57,873 bases of DNA from an uncultured Clostridia bacterium. GTDB taxonomy: Bacteria > Bacillota > Clostridia > Lachnospirales > CAMVHY01. The stretch is taken from assembly GCA_947073045.1 (NCBI GenBank), contig CAMTJU010000008.1, forward strand, positions 1 through 57,873, written 5' to 3'. Positions 16,224-25,287 of this stretch are shown in pieces (the first letter of the stretch is position 1; each line of letters begins with the position of its first letter). The notes under the pieces are model-generated. The model ran no database searches. It was not told the origin of the DNA and was given only the letters and a program-made list of their open reading frames with translations. Both the position numbers and the translations under genes were made by a program.

Positions 16224-18710
16224 TCACCCACCCGTTTCATCAGGTTTCGTCGTCATAATTTTATATAGATTAGATTTAACAGGAAACTTGTCTATAAACG
16301 GAATAACAGAAGTTCCTGTAAAAAGAAGACCTTGTCCCGCAGGAACATTTGTAATGTAATTACCCTGGCGTGATGAAATATTAAGCAATTTTTCTAATTC
16401 AGCACGATCCGTTGGTGATTGATTAAGCATCAAAATAAAATCAGAATTTGAAAGCATACGGCGTGCTAAATCTGAAATTAATAAGTCTTCAACATTTTGA
16501 GTAATACCAGTTGGAACACCGCCCCATTTTCTTGCACGCTTATATAATTCAAACAAATAATTTGCAGAATATTCATTTTGGAATAATAAATAAATTTCAT
16601 CCATGTAAATCCATGTTCTTTTTCCAATTGAACGATTAACAGTAATTCTATTCCAAATTTGATCTAGAACAATAAGCATACCGAAACTTTTAAGTTGCTT
16701 ACCTAAATCTTTTATATCGTAAACAACAAAGCGATTAGAAATATTTATATTAGTTGGCTTTGAAAATACACTCAGGCTTCCTGTTACATATAACTCCAAT
16801 GACAATGCCAAATCTTTAGCTTCTTCCTCAGGTTGCTTAATAAGGATATCATAGAAATTTAAAAATGTAGGCACAGGATTATTTTTAGGATTACTAAAAT
16901 AATCTACATAAGTTAACTTCGTTACACGATCGATAATTGTTTTTTCAATCGCACTCAAACCTTCGCTACCACCTATAATCAATTCGCATAAAGATAAAAT
17001 AAATTCGGACTTTAATAAAAGAGGGTCATCGCTATCAGAATAATTCAAACTTAAATCAAATGGATTGAGATTATTTTTACTACCGGCAGAAATATGTATA
17101 ACTTCGCCGCCCAAAGCATTTGCCATTGCAGAATACTCGCGCTCCGGATCAATTACCATAACTTCATCATCTGAGTTAAGCAAAACATTCATCATCTCAC
17201 GCTTAGCAGAAAAACTCTTACCACTACCCGGAGTTCCCAAAATAAATCCGTTCGCATTTTTTAAAGTTTTGCGATCAAAAAATATTAAGTTACGTGAAAT
17301 AGCATTTATACCATAATACATACCGCCCAATTGATACAATTCTTGCGTTGTAAATGGAATAAATATAGCCGTACTTGCAGTAGTAAGTGTTCTGTAAATT
17401 TCAACAAGATTCACACCAATAGGCAATGAAGAATTCATTGCTTCTTCCTGCAAATAATCCAAATCACCCATCTTGCAATTGTTCTTTCTAGCAATAGATT
17501 TAACTTGATAAATATAATCATCTAAATCTTCAAGTGTATCGGCAGATACATGCACAAGACATGTAAATTTAAAGATACGCTGATTTCTGTTTTGCATATC
17601 GTCAAGCAATTTTGCAGCTTCATCCAAACTATATCGCAATTCCCATGGAATCATTTCCAAATCATAACCTTTACTAAGCGCTTTATGTTGCTCATCAATT
17701 TTTTGTTGCTCCATGAATGAAATTTTTTGTTTTACCAAATCAAATGCTTTGTCTTGCTCAATACTGTCAATGTGAATATTTATATTCATATTAATAGGTA
17801 CATCAGATAATTCTGAAATTAATTTGTCAGATAAATCCGGTGGCAAATCTTTTAAAAATACAGTTTGTCCATAACGTTGACCCATTGTGTATCTGCTTTT
17901 ATTTTTAAAATCAAAACTGTCAGGGGCAATAAAATCTTTTGTTGACAAATCATAACGAACTAAATAATCGTAATCAAAAGCAAAAGATTCGGCACCATTG
18001 AAAAAATAATACATTAAAGCAAGGCGATCATGCCCAGTCAAAACATGAGCCTGTGCACCAAAAGATTTAAAGTTATTAAGTATATCATTCTCAACACGAT
18101 ACAAAACTTGCGTTGCATTTTTATAATCTTGTGCTTTAATAGTAAATGTTAAATATTTTTCACGAATCATGTTGCTTTGACCTTGCTGCATTTTTTCATT
18201 AAGCATTTTATTATATTCTTCACGTGCATCATTCAAACCATCATTTCTGTATTTCAAAAACATTTGATTTCTAAAATCAGCTTTATCTATTGCACGGTTC
18301 ACAATAGAAATTTGAACATGAATCTGTGGATCAAAATAATTAAGAAATTCGCAGTACTTTGAGAACATATCAATTTTTTCCTCACGGTCCAATAATTGAT
18401 ATGTTATATCTTCGAATTTAATAGTTTTAGAATAAAATCCTGGCACGATTTCACATATTCCATCTTCCATCATACGTCTAAATCGAATTGTCTGCTGAAC
18501 TGTTACTGGTTTTTGCTGCTTTTTCATTGCTTGTTTTAAAGTTGCCTCACGTTCAAAATTAACCTTGTCTAATCTTTTTAATTTCTCGTTTAATTGCTTT
18601 AAGTTTTGCTTTTTGTTCTGATTTTGTTGGACAAGAATTTTGCGAATCTGTTGCTTCGCCTCTAATTCTTGCAAATTTTTCTTCTTTTGCCTTCGAAACA
18701 AGTTGCTCAC
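16224..18710 (-). CDS. virB4: VirB4-family T4SS ATPase
   Basis: 828 residues. The N-terminal ~60 residues are very Lys/Gln-rich, followed by P-V-T-V-Q-Q-T-I and D-G-I-C-E, the start pattern of clostridial ICE VirB4/TraE proteins. Walker A G-T-P-G-S-G-K-S lies near residue 490 and Walker B W-I-Y-M-D-E near 703. VirB4 ATPases energise pilus assembly and substrate transfer at the inner face of the membrane. The GTG start has GGGAG upstream but lies inside the prgI-like gene, giving a 152-bp out-of-frame overlap. A shorter start at an internal ATG near residue 62 is possible but has no well-placed ribosome-binding site. Confidence 0.93.
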   Translation of the reverse strand: MSNLFRRQKKKNLQELEAKQQIRKILVQQNQNKKQNLKQLNEKLKRLDKVNFEREATLKQAMKKQQKPVTVQQTIRFRRMMEDGICEIVPGFYSKTIKFEDITYQLLDREEKIDMFSKYCEFLNYFDPQIHVQISIVNRAIDKADFRNQMFLKYRNDGLNDAREEYNKMLNEKMQQGQSNMIREKYLTFTIKAQDYKNATQVLYRVENDILNNFKSFGAQAHVLTGHDRLALMYYFFNGAESFAFDYDYLVRYDLSTKDFIAPDSFDFKNKSRYTMGQRYGQTVFLKDLPPDLSDKLISELSDVPINMNINIHIDSIEQDKAFDLVKQKISFMEQQKIDEQHKALSKGYDLEMIPWELRYSLDEAAKLLDDMQNRNQRIFKFTCLVHVSADTLEDLDDYIYQVKSIARKNNCKMGDLDYLQEEAMNSSLPIGVNLVEIYRTLTTASTAIFIPFTTQELYQLGGMYYGINAISRNLIFFDRKTLKNANGFILGTPGSGKSFSAKREMMNVLLNSDDEVMVIDPEREYSAMANALGGEVIHISAGSKNNLNPFDLSLNYSDSDDPLLLKSEFILSLCELIIGGSEGLSAIEKTIIDRVTKLTYVDYFSNPKNNPVPTFLNFYDILIKQPEEEAKDLALSLELYVTGSLSVFSKPTNINISNRFVVYDIKDLGKQLKSFGMLIVLDQIWNRITVNRSIGKRTWIYMDEIYLLFQNEYSANYLFELYKRARKWGGVPTGITQNVEDLLISDLARRMLSNSDFILMLNQSPTDRAELEKLLNISSRQGNYITNVPAGQGLLFTGTSVIPFIDKFPVKSNLYKIMTTKPDETGG

Positions 18711-19062
18711 TAACCGTCACTCCCAACCCAAAATCACTGTAATAATCAAAAAAATCAACCGACAAATGAGTTTTATAAACTCTAGTTTGATTGCCAAACA
18801 TATGCCTTAAAATAAGCATAATATATTTTTCAAATGTAAATCCATTTATTCTTAAGAACCCTACTCCCATTATTGGCATTGCCTCAACTAAAACCAAATA
18901 ACCAGCTAAATCATTTCCGATAAACGGTTTCACAAAAAAATAGGTTATTAAACAAGTAATTGTTGCAATAATAACACAAATCAATTGTCGTATACTAAGA
19001 CCAAAAAAGATTTTTTCTTTATATTCCATAATTTCTTTTGGAATTCTAACTTCAAGTGGCAT
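18559..19062 (-). CDS. PrgI-family T4SS membrane protein
   Basis: 167 residues from the ATG at 19062, which follows GGAGG. The opening L-E-V-R-I-P-K-E-I and Y-K-E-K-I-F-F-G-L-S-I-R-Q are the typical start of PrgI-family proteins, followed by two close transmembrane segments (about 24-66) and F-E-K-Y-I near residue 80. PrgI-type proteins sit next to virB4 in Gram-positive conjugative systems and probably take the VirB3 role of tethering VirB4 to the membrane. The charged, lysine-rich C-terminus is encoded in DNA that also encodes the start of virB4 in another frame. Confidence 0.85.
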   Translation of the reverse strand: MPLEVRIPKEIMEYKEKIFFGLSIRQLICVIIATITCLITYFFVKPFIGNDLAGYLVLVEAMPIMGVGFLRINGFTFEKYIMLILRHMFGNQTRVYKTHLSVDFFDYYSDFGLGVTVSEQLVSKAKEEKFARIRGEATDSQNSCPTKSEQKAKLKAIKREIKKIRQG

Positions 19063-19085
19063 AATACTCGCCTCCAAAAATAAAA

Positions 19086-20270
19086 TTAGTACCAAGCACC
19101 AGTAATTTGTTTTGTATATTTATCAGCTCCAAGAAGAGTCATTAAAAGCATAATTGAAAATATTACGGGCTTTATTCCTATTTCCGCAAAAAATATTCCA
19201 ATTGCAGCCCAATAATTTGGTAACACACCAATTATTAAACCTCTTAATGCTTCTAACGATGCAACATTTCCTACATCAAATGTCACAACTGTAATCATTA
19301 AACAAAAAATTAATATGATTACGTACATTACAACTACTTTTAAAGATAATCCTATAAACTGCTTTAAAAAATTCTTACCAATCTGACTAAATTCCTGACT
19401 AGCAAACGTTGCAAAAGGTATTGGCGCCAAAGTTATCATTATATACATTTCCATAACCCTACCAAATACGATAAATGGAACTATAAGCATAACTAGCCAT
19501 ACTAATAAAAGTTGTAAACCCATCTGAGCCCATAACATAATTAGAGTAAGCCAATCAAAATTTCTTAATAGTTCTTTAATAGGTCCCCAATCAGCTTGCG
19601 ATAAATCAACTTCTTTACCTATAGAATACAATTTATTAAATATATCTGTTGCAAAATTAAATATAGCCTCAAGTACCATTTGAGTATTATCTAATAATAT
19701 TTTACATATTGCAACTTTCAACATTAATTTAAATGGAGATTCAAAGCCAGAATTTCTCATACCCTCAGTTCTTACTGTAATTTGAAATAATTCAACCATA
19801 ACAATAAGAGCAAAAATTGTCATAGCAGATGGCATTATTCCCTCTTTCATTAATTTTATAGACATAAAATACGGATTTAAAATAGAAGTATTAACATCAG
19901 ATGAACCTCTATTAAAATAATTTATTGGTGTCCAGGCAAGCATTTTAGTAATTTCATTATTAACTATCACAGAATAAGATTTAGACGCAAAATTTATTGT
20001 TACATCTATCATTTTATCCTTTCCAACTGTTGTATCTAATATAGTTTCAACAATAGACACAACTAAATTAAAGATAAGCATACCAATAGCTCTACCTAAA
20101 GTTACTACACTTGGTAGCAATGCTGTAAAAATCCCAAGCAAAAAATTCGTAATTAAAGGAATAATTGAATTTAATATTGGTTCAACAATAACAGTAACTA
20201 TAGAAGCTACAGCTTTTCCAATAGCTTTAGCAATTGTATTAAAAAGACCTAACAGCATAAAATTATCCAT
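19086..20270 (-). CDS. VirB6/TrbL-like polytopic T4SS channel protein
   Basis: 394 residues with about seven or more hydrophobic segments, including a long amphipathic N-terminal region and a cluster near the end. The segment M-Y-I-M-I-T-L-A-P-I-P-F-A-T-F-A followed by G-K-N-F-L-K-Q-F is characteristic of the TrbL/VirB6-like proteins of Gram-positive mobile elements (CD0411 type). These form the inner-membrane channel through which substrates pass. The start was set at the ATG at 20270 just after a TTG; AAAGGAG lies upstream. The gene sits between the pilin-like genes and prgI, the usual order. Confidence 0.85.
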   Translation of the reverse strand: MDNFMLLGLFNTIAKAIGKAVASIVTVIVEPILNSIIPLITNFLLGIFTALLPSVVTLGRAIGMLIFNLVVSIVETILDTTVGKDKMIDVTINFASKSYSVIVNNEITKMLAWTPINYFNRGSSDVNTSILNPYFMSIKLMKEGIMPSAMTIFALIVMVELFQITVRTEGMRNSGFESPFKLMLKVAICKILLDNTQMVLEAIFNFATDIFNKLYSIGKEVDLSQADWGPIKELLRNFDWLTLIMLWAQMGLQLLLVWLVMLIVPFIVFGRVMEMYIMITLAPIPFATFASQEFSQIGKNFLKQFIGLSLKVVVMYVIILIFCLMITVVTFDVGNVASLEALRGLIIGVLPNYWAAIGIFFAEIGIKPVIFSIMLLMTLLGADKYTKQITGAWY

Positions 20271-20306
20271 CAAATTTCTAACAACTCCTTTCCTTTAGTA
20301 AAAAAT

Positions 20307-20765
20307 CTAATTAATTATAACAACAATGTTATTCAATAAAAAACCTGCTATGCATATAAAAATTCCTCCAACAATCTGCCATAAACTTGCCTCCAACGTT
20401 GGTGCATTTGTATTTCTTAAACTAACTGCTAAATTTATAACGCCATACAAACACCATAATGCTCCTGCAAAAACGACCAATTTAGCTGCATAAAATAAAA
20501 TTTGTACTATCATTGCAAAATCAAAATTAAGTGTTCTATATAAAATAGCAGACAAAATCAAAGCAACGCCACCGACAATTTGCCATAAAGCAGATTGGAT
20601 ACCCGGACCACTTCTCTCATGCATAGAGCTTGCCAATCTTATTACGCCTAGCAAAGACCAAAGTGAGCCACCTATTTCAAAAAAAAACGTAATAAAATTT
20701 ATTAGCGTCTCATAAATCAAAACACTACCACTTGCATCAGTCACAATAAAATTAATTTTGATCAT
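20307..20765 (-). CDS. Double-domain VirB2/Maff2-like pilin protein
   Basis: 152 residues comprising two copies of a two-helix module. Copy one (about 25-75) has G-G-S-L-W ... G-P-G-I-Q-S-A-L-W-Q-I-V-G-G; copy two (about 98-148) has A-G-A-L-W ... L-E-A-S-L-W-Q-I-V-G-G. The shared W-Q-I-V-G-G heart and the two hydrophobic helices with a short polar loop match the operon's other pilin-like proteins and resemble the Maff2 family found in clostridial integrative elements. No separate signal peptidase site is visible. The ribosome-binding site is weak, so the start is less certain than for its neighbours. This is the most divergent double-domain member. Confidence 0.65.
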   Translation of the reverse strand: MIKINFIVTDASGSVLIYETLINFITFFFEIGGSLWSLLGVIRLASSMHERSGPGIQSALWQIVGGVALILSAILYRTLNFDFAMIVQILFYAAKLVVFAGALWCLYGVINLAVSLRNTNAPTLEASLWQIVGGIFICIAGFLLNNIVVIIN

Positions 20766-20781
20766 CCCATTTCAAAAAAAA

Positions 20782-21303
20782 TTATTGACGTGCAACAAAA
20801 TTAAACATTGTAGATGCCGCCATTATAAGCAATCCACCAACAATTTGCCAAATACCTGATTGAAGCGCAGGCCCTGTCTTGTCTTTCAATGCACCTGCCA
20901 AAACAAACACTCCCCATATTGTCCAAAGTGCACCACCAAACATAGAAAATTTTGCGCCAATATCTAAGACTTCGTTTAGCAACAATGTATTTGATGACAT
21001 ATTCTTGAATAAATAAGTAGCTGCCATTATCATAAAACCGCCAACAATTTGCCAGGTTCCAGATTGCAAACCGGGACCATTTTTATCTTTCAAACTACTT
21101 GCTAAAACAATCGTACCCCAAATAATCCAAATTGCAGCACCTATCATATCAAAACTGACAACTAAATTCAATAAATCATCTATTTTGGCAGGCGCATATG
21201 GCGTTACTGCACCCCATACTACAGTTGTTAGATGCAATATTTTAGAAAACAACAACGAACATGCTTCTTTTTCCTGTAATAACATAATAGCATAATTTAA
21301 CAT
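20782..21303 (-). CDS. Double-domain VirB2/Maff2-like pilin protein
   Basis: 173 residues from the ATG at 21303, which has GGGGG upstream. It contains two well-conserved modules (about 58-107 and 122-170): each reads W-x-I-W-G, L-A-x-x-L-K-D-K, G-P-x-L-Q-S-G-x-W-Q-I-V-G-G, then a second helix. The second copy is closest to the single-domain protein encoded at 21389-21646, so the doubled gene probably arose by duplication and fusion of that gene. VirB2-like subunits polymerise into the pilus or channel lining; a tandem subunit would alter the assembly repeat. The residues before the first module are hydrophobic and unassigned. Confidence 0.7.
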   Translation of the reverse strand: MLNYAIMLLQEKEACSLLFSKILHLTTVVWGAVTPYAPAKIDDLLNLVVSFDMIGAAIWIIWGTIVLASSLKDKNGPGLQSGTWQIVGGFMIMAATYLFKNMSSNTLLLNEVLDIGAKFSMFGGALWTIWGVFVLAGALKDKTGPALQSGIWQIVGGLLIMAASTMFNFVARQ

Positions 21304-21388
21304 AAAAACCCCCAAAACATAAAAAATCATCTCTTATTCAATTTAATAAAATTGAATAAGAGACAAAATGTAAAAATTAAAAAATTAA

Positions 21389-21646
21389 TTATTTAATAGT
21401 AATAACTGTTTGAAACATAGCAGCAGCAACAATAATTAATGCTCCACCGACAATTTGCCAAATGCCTGATTGAAGTGCAGGTCCATTTTTGTCTTTAAGA
21501 CCACCTGCTAAAACAATTACACCCCAAATTGCCCAAAAGGCACCACCGACAATTGAAAATTGAGTAAGCATATTTAAAACATCACTTATTAAAGCTGCAC
21601 CACCTATTGTTGAAACACTTGGCATAGTACTTTCTAATAACATCAT
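21389..21646 (-). CDS. Single-domain VirB2/Maff2-like pilin protein
   Basis: 85 residues from the ATG at 21646, preceded by AAGGAGG; an upstream ATG at 21667 would overlap this site. One complete module: F-S-I-V-G-G-A-F-W-A-I-W-G, L-K-D-K-N-G-P-A-L-Q-S-G, I-W-Q-I-V-G-G and a closing helix. Length and hydrophobicity fit Maff2/VirB2-type subunits of Gram-positive T4SS. It follows virD4 immediately, as Maff2 genes do in clostridial integrative elements, and is the likely ancestor of the doubled forms downstream. Confidence 0.75.
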   Translation of the reverse strand: MMLLESTMPSVSTIGGAALISDVLNMLTQFSIVGGAFWAIWGVIVLAGGLKDKNGPALQSGIWQIVGGALIIVAAAMFQTVITIK

Positions 21647-21666
21647 AATAATCATCCTCCTTAACA

Positions 21667-23517
21667 TTAATTAGCTAAAATTTTATTTTCAATAAAATTA
21701 TCAATATCAGCCTCGAGTTCTTCGAGATTTATTAAATCTTCAAGTTTAACATTATCCCAATTATTAACTCCCTCGATAGCTGGCATTTCCTTAAATGAAT
21801 CAAAAAATTTATTCATTTTTCTTGTTTCTGAATCCTCTACAATGTAAATATTTTTCTTATTATAATCTGCTAATTGCTTATATCGCTTATGTCTTTCAAT
21901 CATATACTTACGTGATTTAAAAGGTCTTACACCACGAATTGATAATATACATTCAACATCACTGAGAAGTCCAACCTCATCAGGCGTTATCAATTCACGT
22001 CCTACAACTTGTCCACTATTTGAATAACTTCCTGATTGACCTTTACTTACTGACGTAGTTCTTAAATCTATTGTCGTTTTTCCTATCATTTTTGAAATAT
22101 ATTCACAAGTTGATTGCTCTTTACCACCTAAGAAAAGCAACGTATCACAGTTACCTGTAATAGTTTCCCAAGTTTTTTCATAAATCGCTTTAATTTGTGC
22201 GACATTTTGCAAAATAACATTAACTGACATTTCACGACTTCGCATTGTAGCTATATAAATCTCAAAGTTAGGAATCAAACCTATGTTTGCAAACTCATCA
22301 AGCAAAAATCTAACATGAATTGGCAACTGCCCACCATATTTTTCTTCTGCTTTAAGAAACAATGAATCAAATAATTGCTGATACATCATTGCCGCTAAAA
22401 AATTAAATGTACGATCAGAATCAGAAATTACTATAAACAAGGCTGTTTTTTCATCGCCAATTTTATCAAGTTCTATATTATCTTCCGAAAGCATATCTGA
22501 TACTGCTTTAATGTTAAATGTAGCTAAACGAACACCAACCGAAACCAAAATACTTTTTGCTGTTTTTCCAGCTGCCAGCTTAAATAAATCATACTGCTTA
22601 CAAGCAAAATGGTCTGGATTCTCTGCTTTTAAATCTTCAAACAAAATATCAAGTGGCGACTTGTAATTTTCGTTATCTTCTTTTACCTCAGCAAGTCTTA
22701 ATAATTCCATTATTGTTGCAATATTTTGCTCATTTTTTGGTGCTTCCATCAATACAAATGCAAACAAGGCTTCCAACAAAGCTGTTTCAGCTTTTTCCCA
22801 GAATGGATCCCCAGTATTATTTTTTTTATCACCATTCGTATTTGTAATCAAATTTGTTATAAGTTTCAAAATATCTTTTTCATCATGCACATACTCAAAA
22901 AAATTATAATGATCACTCTTATTAAAGTCAATAAGATTAAATATTTTCACCTTATAACCATTTTTCTCAAGCATTTTTCCAGTTTCATTAATAAGGCTGC
23001 CCTTGGGGTCAGTTATAACATAACTACTATGGCATTGCATAAGATTTGGTTTTACATAAAACCTCGTTTTACCACTACCACTACCACCAATTACAATTAC
23101 ATTATTATTGCGAAAAGTCTTTCTTGTATCAATTGACATTCCCTCTGTATTAGTAAAGATCATATTTTTTTCTGGTTTTCTATCCATAAGCGGTTTAATG
23201 TTTGATTTCTTTCCCCACTCAGCAGAACCATGCTCTTTACCAACCAAAAAGTTTGTTCTTCCTGTCACATTATATAACCATATAGCTATTGGTATCAATG
23301 CACCAATAATACCAATCATTAAATCAATTTGATTTGAAGAAATAAAAAATGGGTTTGTAATAAAACTATTAATTATTTTTGAAGTTGCTGCAAACCATTT
23401 GCTAAAAAAATCACCATTCATCGAATTAAACAAAAAGGAAAATCTATTTGTAATCCAAAACATAATAGCAGAAAGCACACATGACATAAACATTATGAGT
23501 TTGTTTGGCTTCATCAT
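21667..23517 (-). CDS. virD4: VirD4/TraG-family T4SS coupling ATPase
   Basis: 616 residues. Two N-terminal transmembrane segments (about 5-25 and 60-82) precede the ATPase. Walker A I-G-G-S-G-S-G-K-T is near residue 146, the VirD4 signature T-D-P-K-G-S-L is near 170, and Walker B L-L-D-E-F-A-N-I-G is near 402. Coupling proteins recruit substrates (relaxase-DNA or effector proteins) and feed them to the channel. The protein seems complete, so the system has the part that selects substrates even though no relaxase is seen nearby. GAGGTG precedes the ATG. Confidence 0.95.
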   Translation of the reverse strand: MMKPNKLIMFMSCVLSAIMFWITNRFSFLFNSMNGDFFSKWFAATSKIINSFITNPFFISSNQIDLMIGIIGALIPIAIWLYNVTGRTNFLVGKEHGSAEWGKKSNIKPLMDRKPEKNMIFTNTEGMSIDTRKTFRNNNVIVIGGSGSGKTRFYVKPNLMQCHSSYVITDPKGSLINETGKMLEKNGYKVKIFNLIDFNKSDHYNFFEYVHDEKDILKLITNLITNTNGDKKNNTGDPFWEKAETALLEALFAFVLMEAPKNEQNIATIMELLRLAEVKEDNENYKSPLDILFEDLKAENPDHFACKQYDLFKLAAGKTAKSILVSVGVRLATFNIKAVSDMLSEDNIELDKIGDEKTALFIVISDSDRTFNFLAAMMYQQLFDSLFLKAEEKYGGQLPIHVRFLLDEFANIGLIPNFEIYIATMRSREMSVNVILQNVAQIKAIYEKTWETITGNCDTLLFLGGKEQSTCEYISKMIGKTTIDLRTTSVSKGQSGSYSNSGQVVGRELITPDEVGLLSDVECILSIRGVRPFKSRKYMIERHKRYKQLADYNKKNIYIVEDSETRKMNKFFDSFKEMPAIEGVNNWDNVKLEDLINLEELEADIDNFIENKILAN

Positions 23518-23564
23518 AATAAATCACCTCACTATAAAAAATTTATAATGAATACTTTATTAAT

Positions 23565-24308
23565 CTACACTTCATGCTGACGCGTAGGAGCTGGATTTGC
23601 ACCAATAGAATTAGATACAAAAGAATTTGCTTTTTTATCAAAATAAAACATATTATCGCCAGTAGCAATAGCGGCTTTACTATTAATTCTATGAGCAAGA
23701 TCTTTATTAACAATTTGGTTATTACGATTTATATCATCAGCTGTTTTATTAGACAATTTCTCAAAAATAAATTTAACTTTATCTGGCACACTATCTGGCA
23801 CATTTTCTTCATTTTCTTTAAGAGCATTAGCTAAATTCGTTACATCATTTTCGCTATACATCTGCGGAACAAGTTCATCTCTTCTTTGTTCTAAATTTTT
23901 CATTCCAATTCCTGTATGTTCTGCTATATCATTTACTGTTCTGTTTGCAGCTTCATTCATTCCTTCTTGTGTTAAAGCGCCATTTTGGACCCACCGCCCA
24001 TTTTTACTATTTAAAACTATATTCATATTATTAACCATCATTTGCTGATATACAGGATCATTTAAATTAATATTTTCTAATTTTTTTATTTCACTTTCTA
24101 GCTTTTCAATTTGTCCTTTTTTTTCTTTTATTTCATCATCATGATTTTTTCCTGTTTTTTTTGCATCATCCTTAAGATCTTGTATTTCTTCATTAAGTTT
24201 TTCAATTTTCTTCTTAGATCTATTTTTAAGTAATTCAATAATGGCTTGAATAATTTTTGCTGTAACAGTTACTGCTTGCATTAATTGATTCGCTACTCCT
24301 TCACTCAT
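23565..24308 (-). CDS. Coiled-coil protein, first gene of the T4SS operon (weakly DUF3801/PcfB-like N-terminus)
   Basis: 247 residues, soluble. The first ~30 residues form a helix (N-Q-L-M-Q-A-V-T-V-T-A-K-I-I) loosely like the start of DUF3801/PcfB proteins, which occupy this place in related elements. About 33-80 is a charged coiled coil, and the rest is polar without a recognised fold. The ATG has GGGGG upstream. PcfB-like proteins act as adaptors for the coupling protein; here that is only suggested by position. It could alternatively be a secreted substrate encoded at the head of the operon. Confidence 0.5.
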   Translation of the reverse strand: MSEGVANQLMQAVTVTAKIIQAIIELLKNRSKKKIEKLNEEIQDLKDDAKKTGKNHDDEIKEKKGQIEKLESEIKKLENINLNDPVYQQMMVNNMNIVLNSKNGRWVQNGALTQEGMNEAANRTVNDIAEHTGIGMKNLEQRRDELVPQMYSENDVTNLANALKENEENVPDSVPDKVKFIFEKLSNKTADDINRNNQIVNKDLAHRINSKAAIATGDNMFYFDKKANSFVSNSIGANPAPTRQHEV

Positions 24309-24342
24309 AACATCGCCCCCTATAAAAATTAATTATGATTTA

Positions 24343-24371
24343 ATTATACAAATAACTTAAAAACTTGTCAA
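24343..24371 (-). promoter_or_regulatory. Consensus promoter of the type IV secretion operon
   Basis: On the minus strand a perfect TTGACA (-35) and perfect TATAAT (-10) lie 17 bp apart, followed by the GGGGG ribosome-binding site of the first gene. The remainder of 24309-24611 is AT-rich and shows no gene. Confidence 0.8.
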
Positions 24372-24601
24372 GTAATTCTTTTAAAATTACCATAAATCTT
24401 ATTTTCACAATAAAATTACTTCACAACTCTCACCATTGTAACATAAAATCATATATCAAACAAATTAATTTGCAAAAATCATTTTGATATTGCATAACAT
24501 AATTTACAAAAATACATGGTAACAAAAATTTATATAAAAAGCAAGCAAAAAAATTATTTTAAGAAAAAAATAATTTGGCATAATACAATAACGCTTTTAA
24601 A

Positions 24602-24625
24602 AAAATCAGACTTAAGCCTGATTTT
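24602..24625 (-). terminator. Terminator overlapping the end of rpe
   Basis: AATCAG at one side pairs with CTGATT at the other, followed on the minus strand by a T run. The rpe stop codon lies in the loop. Confidence 0.65.
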
Positions 24626-25274
24626 CATATTCCATAAATTTTTCACGAAACCGATTTATTTTCTTATTGCGATCATCACAATTAAAAATAGCCGAGCCTA
24701 CAACAATTACGTTAACTCCAGATTTCAAAACACTTTCCACATTTTCTAAATTTATTCCACCATCCATTTCTATATCTTTATCACAAACAATTTTTGAAAG
24801 CGATAAAGCTTTTTGTAGTGTAAAGTCAATTAATTTTTGGCCGCCAAAACCTGGCTCAACTGACATTATCAAAAACATATCTGCTAAATCTAAAACATCA
24901 TTGATAGCGTCTAACGAAGTATTTGGCTTAATAGCAACTCCAGCTTTTTTATTAAATGATTTTATCATTTTTAAATCGCCTTTTAAATCATCACTTGCTT
25001 CAGCATGTATTGTAATAATATCTGCGCCAGCATTTGCAAATTGTTTAATATACCTTCGCGGCTCATCAATCATTAAATGCACATCAAAAATCAAATCTGT
25101 AACTTTACGTATACTTTTTATAACAGGTATGCCCAAAGATATATTTTCAACAAACATTCCATCCATTACGTCGATGTGCAAATAATCCGCATTAGCAACA
25201 GAATTTATTTCATTCTTGAGTACAGAAAAATCAGCCGACAAAATTGACGGCGCTAATTTTAAAATTTTTTTCAA
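24612..25274 (-). CDS. rpe: Ribulose-phosphate 3-epimerase
   Basis: 220 residues from a TTG start at 25274, chosen because GGGGAG lies six bases upstream and the protein then begins at the family's usual point (L-A-P-S-I-L-S-A-D). A TIM barrel with the metal and catalytic residues in H-I-D-V-M-D-G, D-V-H-L-M, S-V-E-P-G-F-G-G-Q and E-M-D-G-G-I. It interconverts ribulose 5-phosphate and xylulose 5-phosphate in the pentose phosphate pathway. It lies 13 bp after pknB, last in the rlmN-prpC-pknB-rpe operon. The gene rsgA (cpgA), commonly between the kinase and rpe in Firmicutes, is missing here. Confidence 0.95.
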   Translation of the reverse strand: MKKILKLAPSILSADFSVLKNEINSVANADYLHIDVMDGMFVENISLGIPVIKSIRKVTDLIFDVHLMIDEPRRYIKQFANAGADIITIHAEASDDLKGDLKMIKSFNKKAGVAIKPNTSLDAINDVLDLADMFLIMSVEPGFGGQKLIDFTLQKALSLSKIVCDKDIEMDGGINLENVESVLKSGVNVIVVGSAIFNCDDRNKKINRFREKFMEYENQA

Positions 25275-25287
25275 ATTTATCTCCCCA

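Noticed and set aside
12060-24371. Complete integrative and conjugative element
   Set aside because: No relaxase, integrase, excisionase, replication gene or flanking direct repeats were seen, so only a secretion operon is claimed.
24667-25185. Plus-strand open frame of 172 codons opposite rpe
   Set aside because: It is an antisense shadow of a strongly conserved gene and encodes no recognisable protein.
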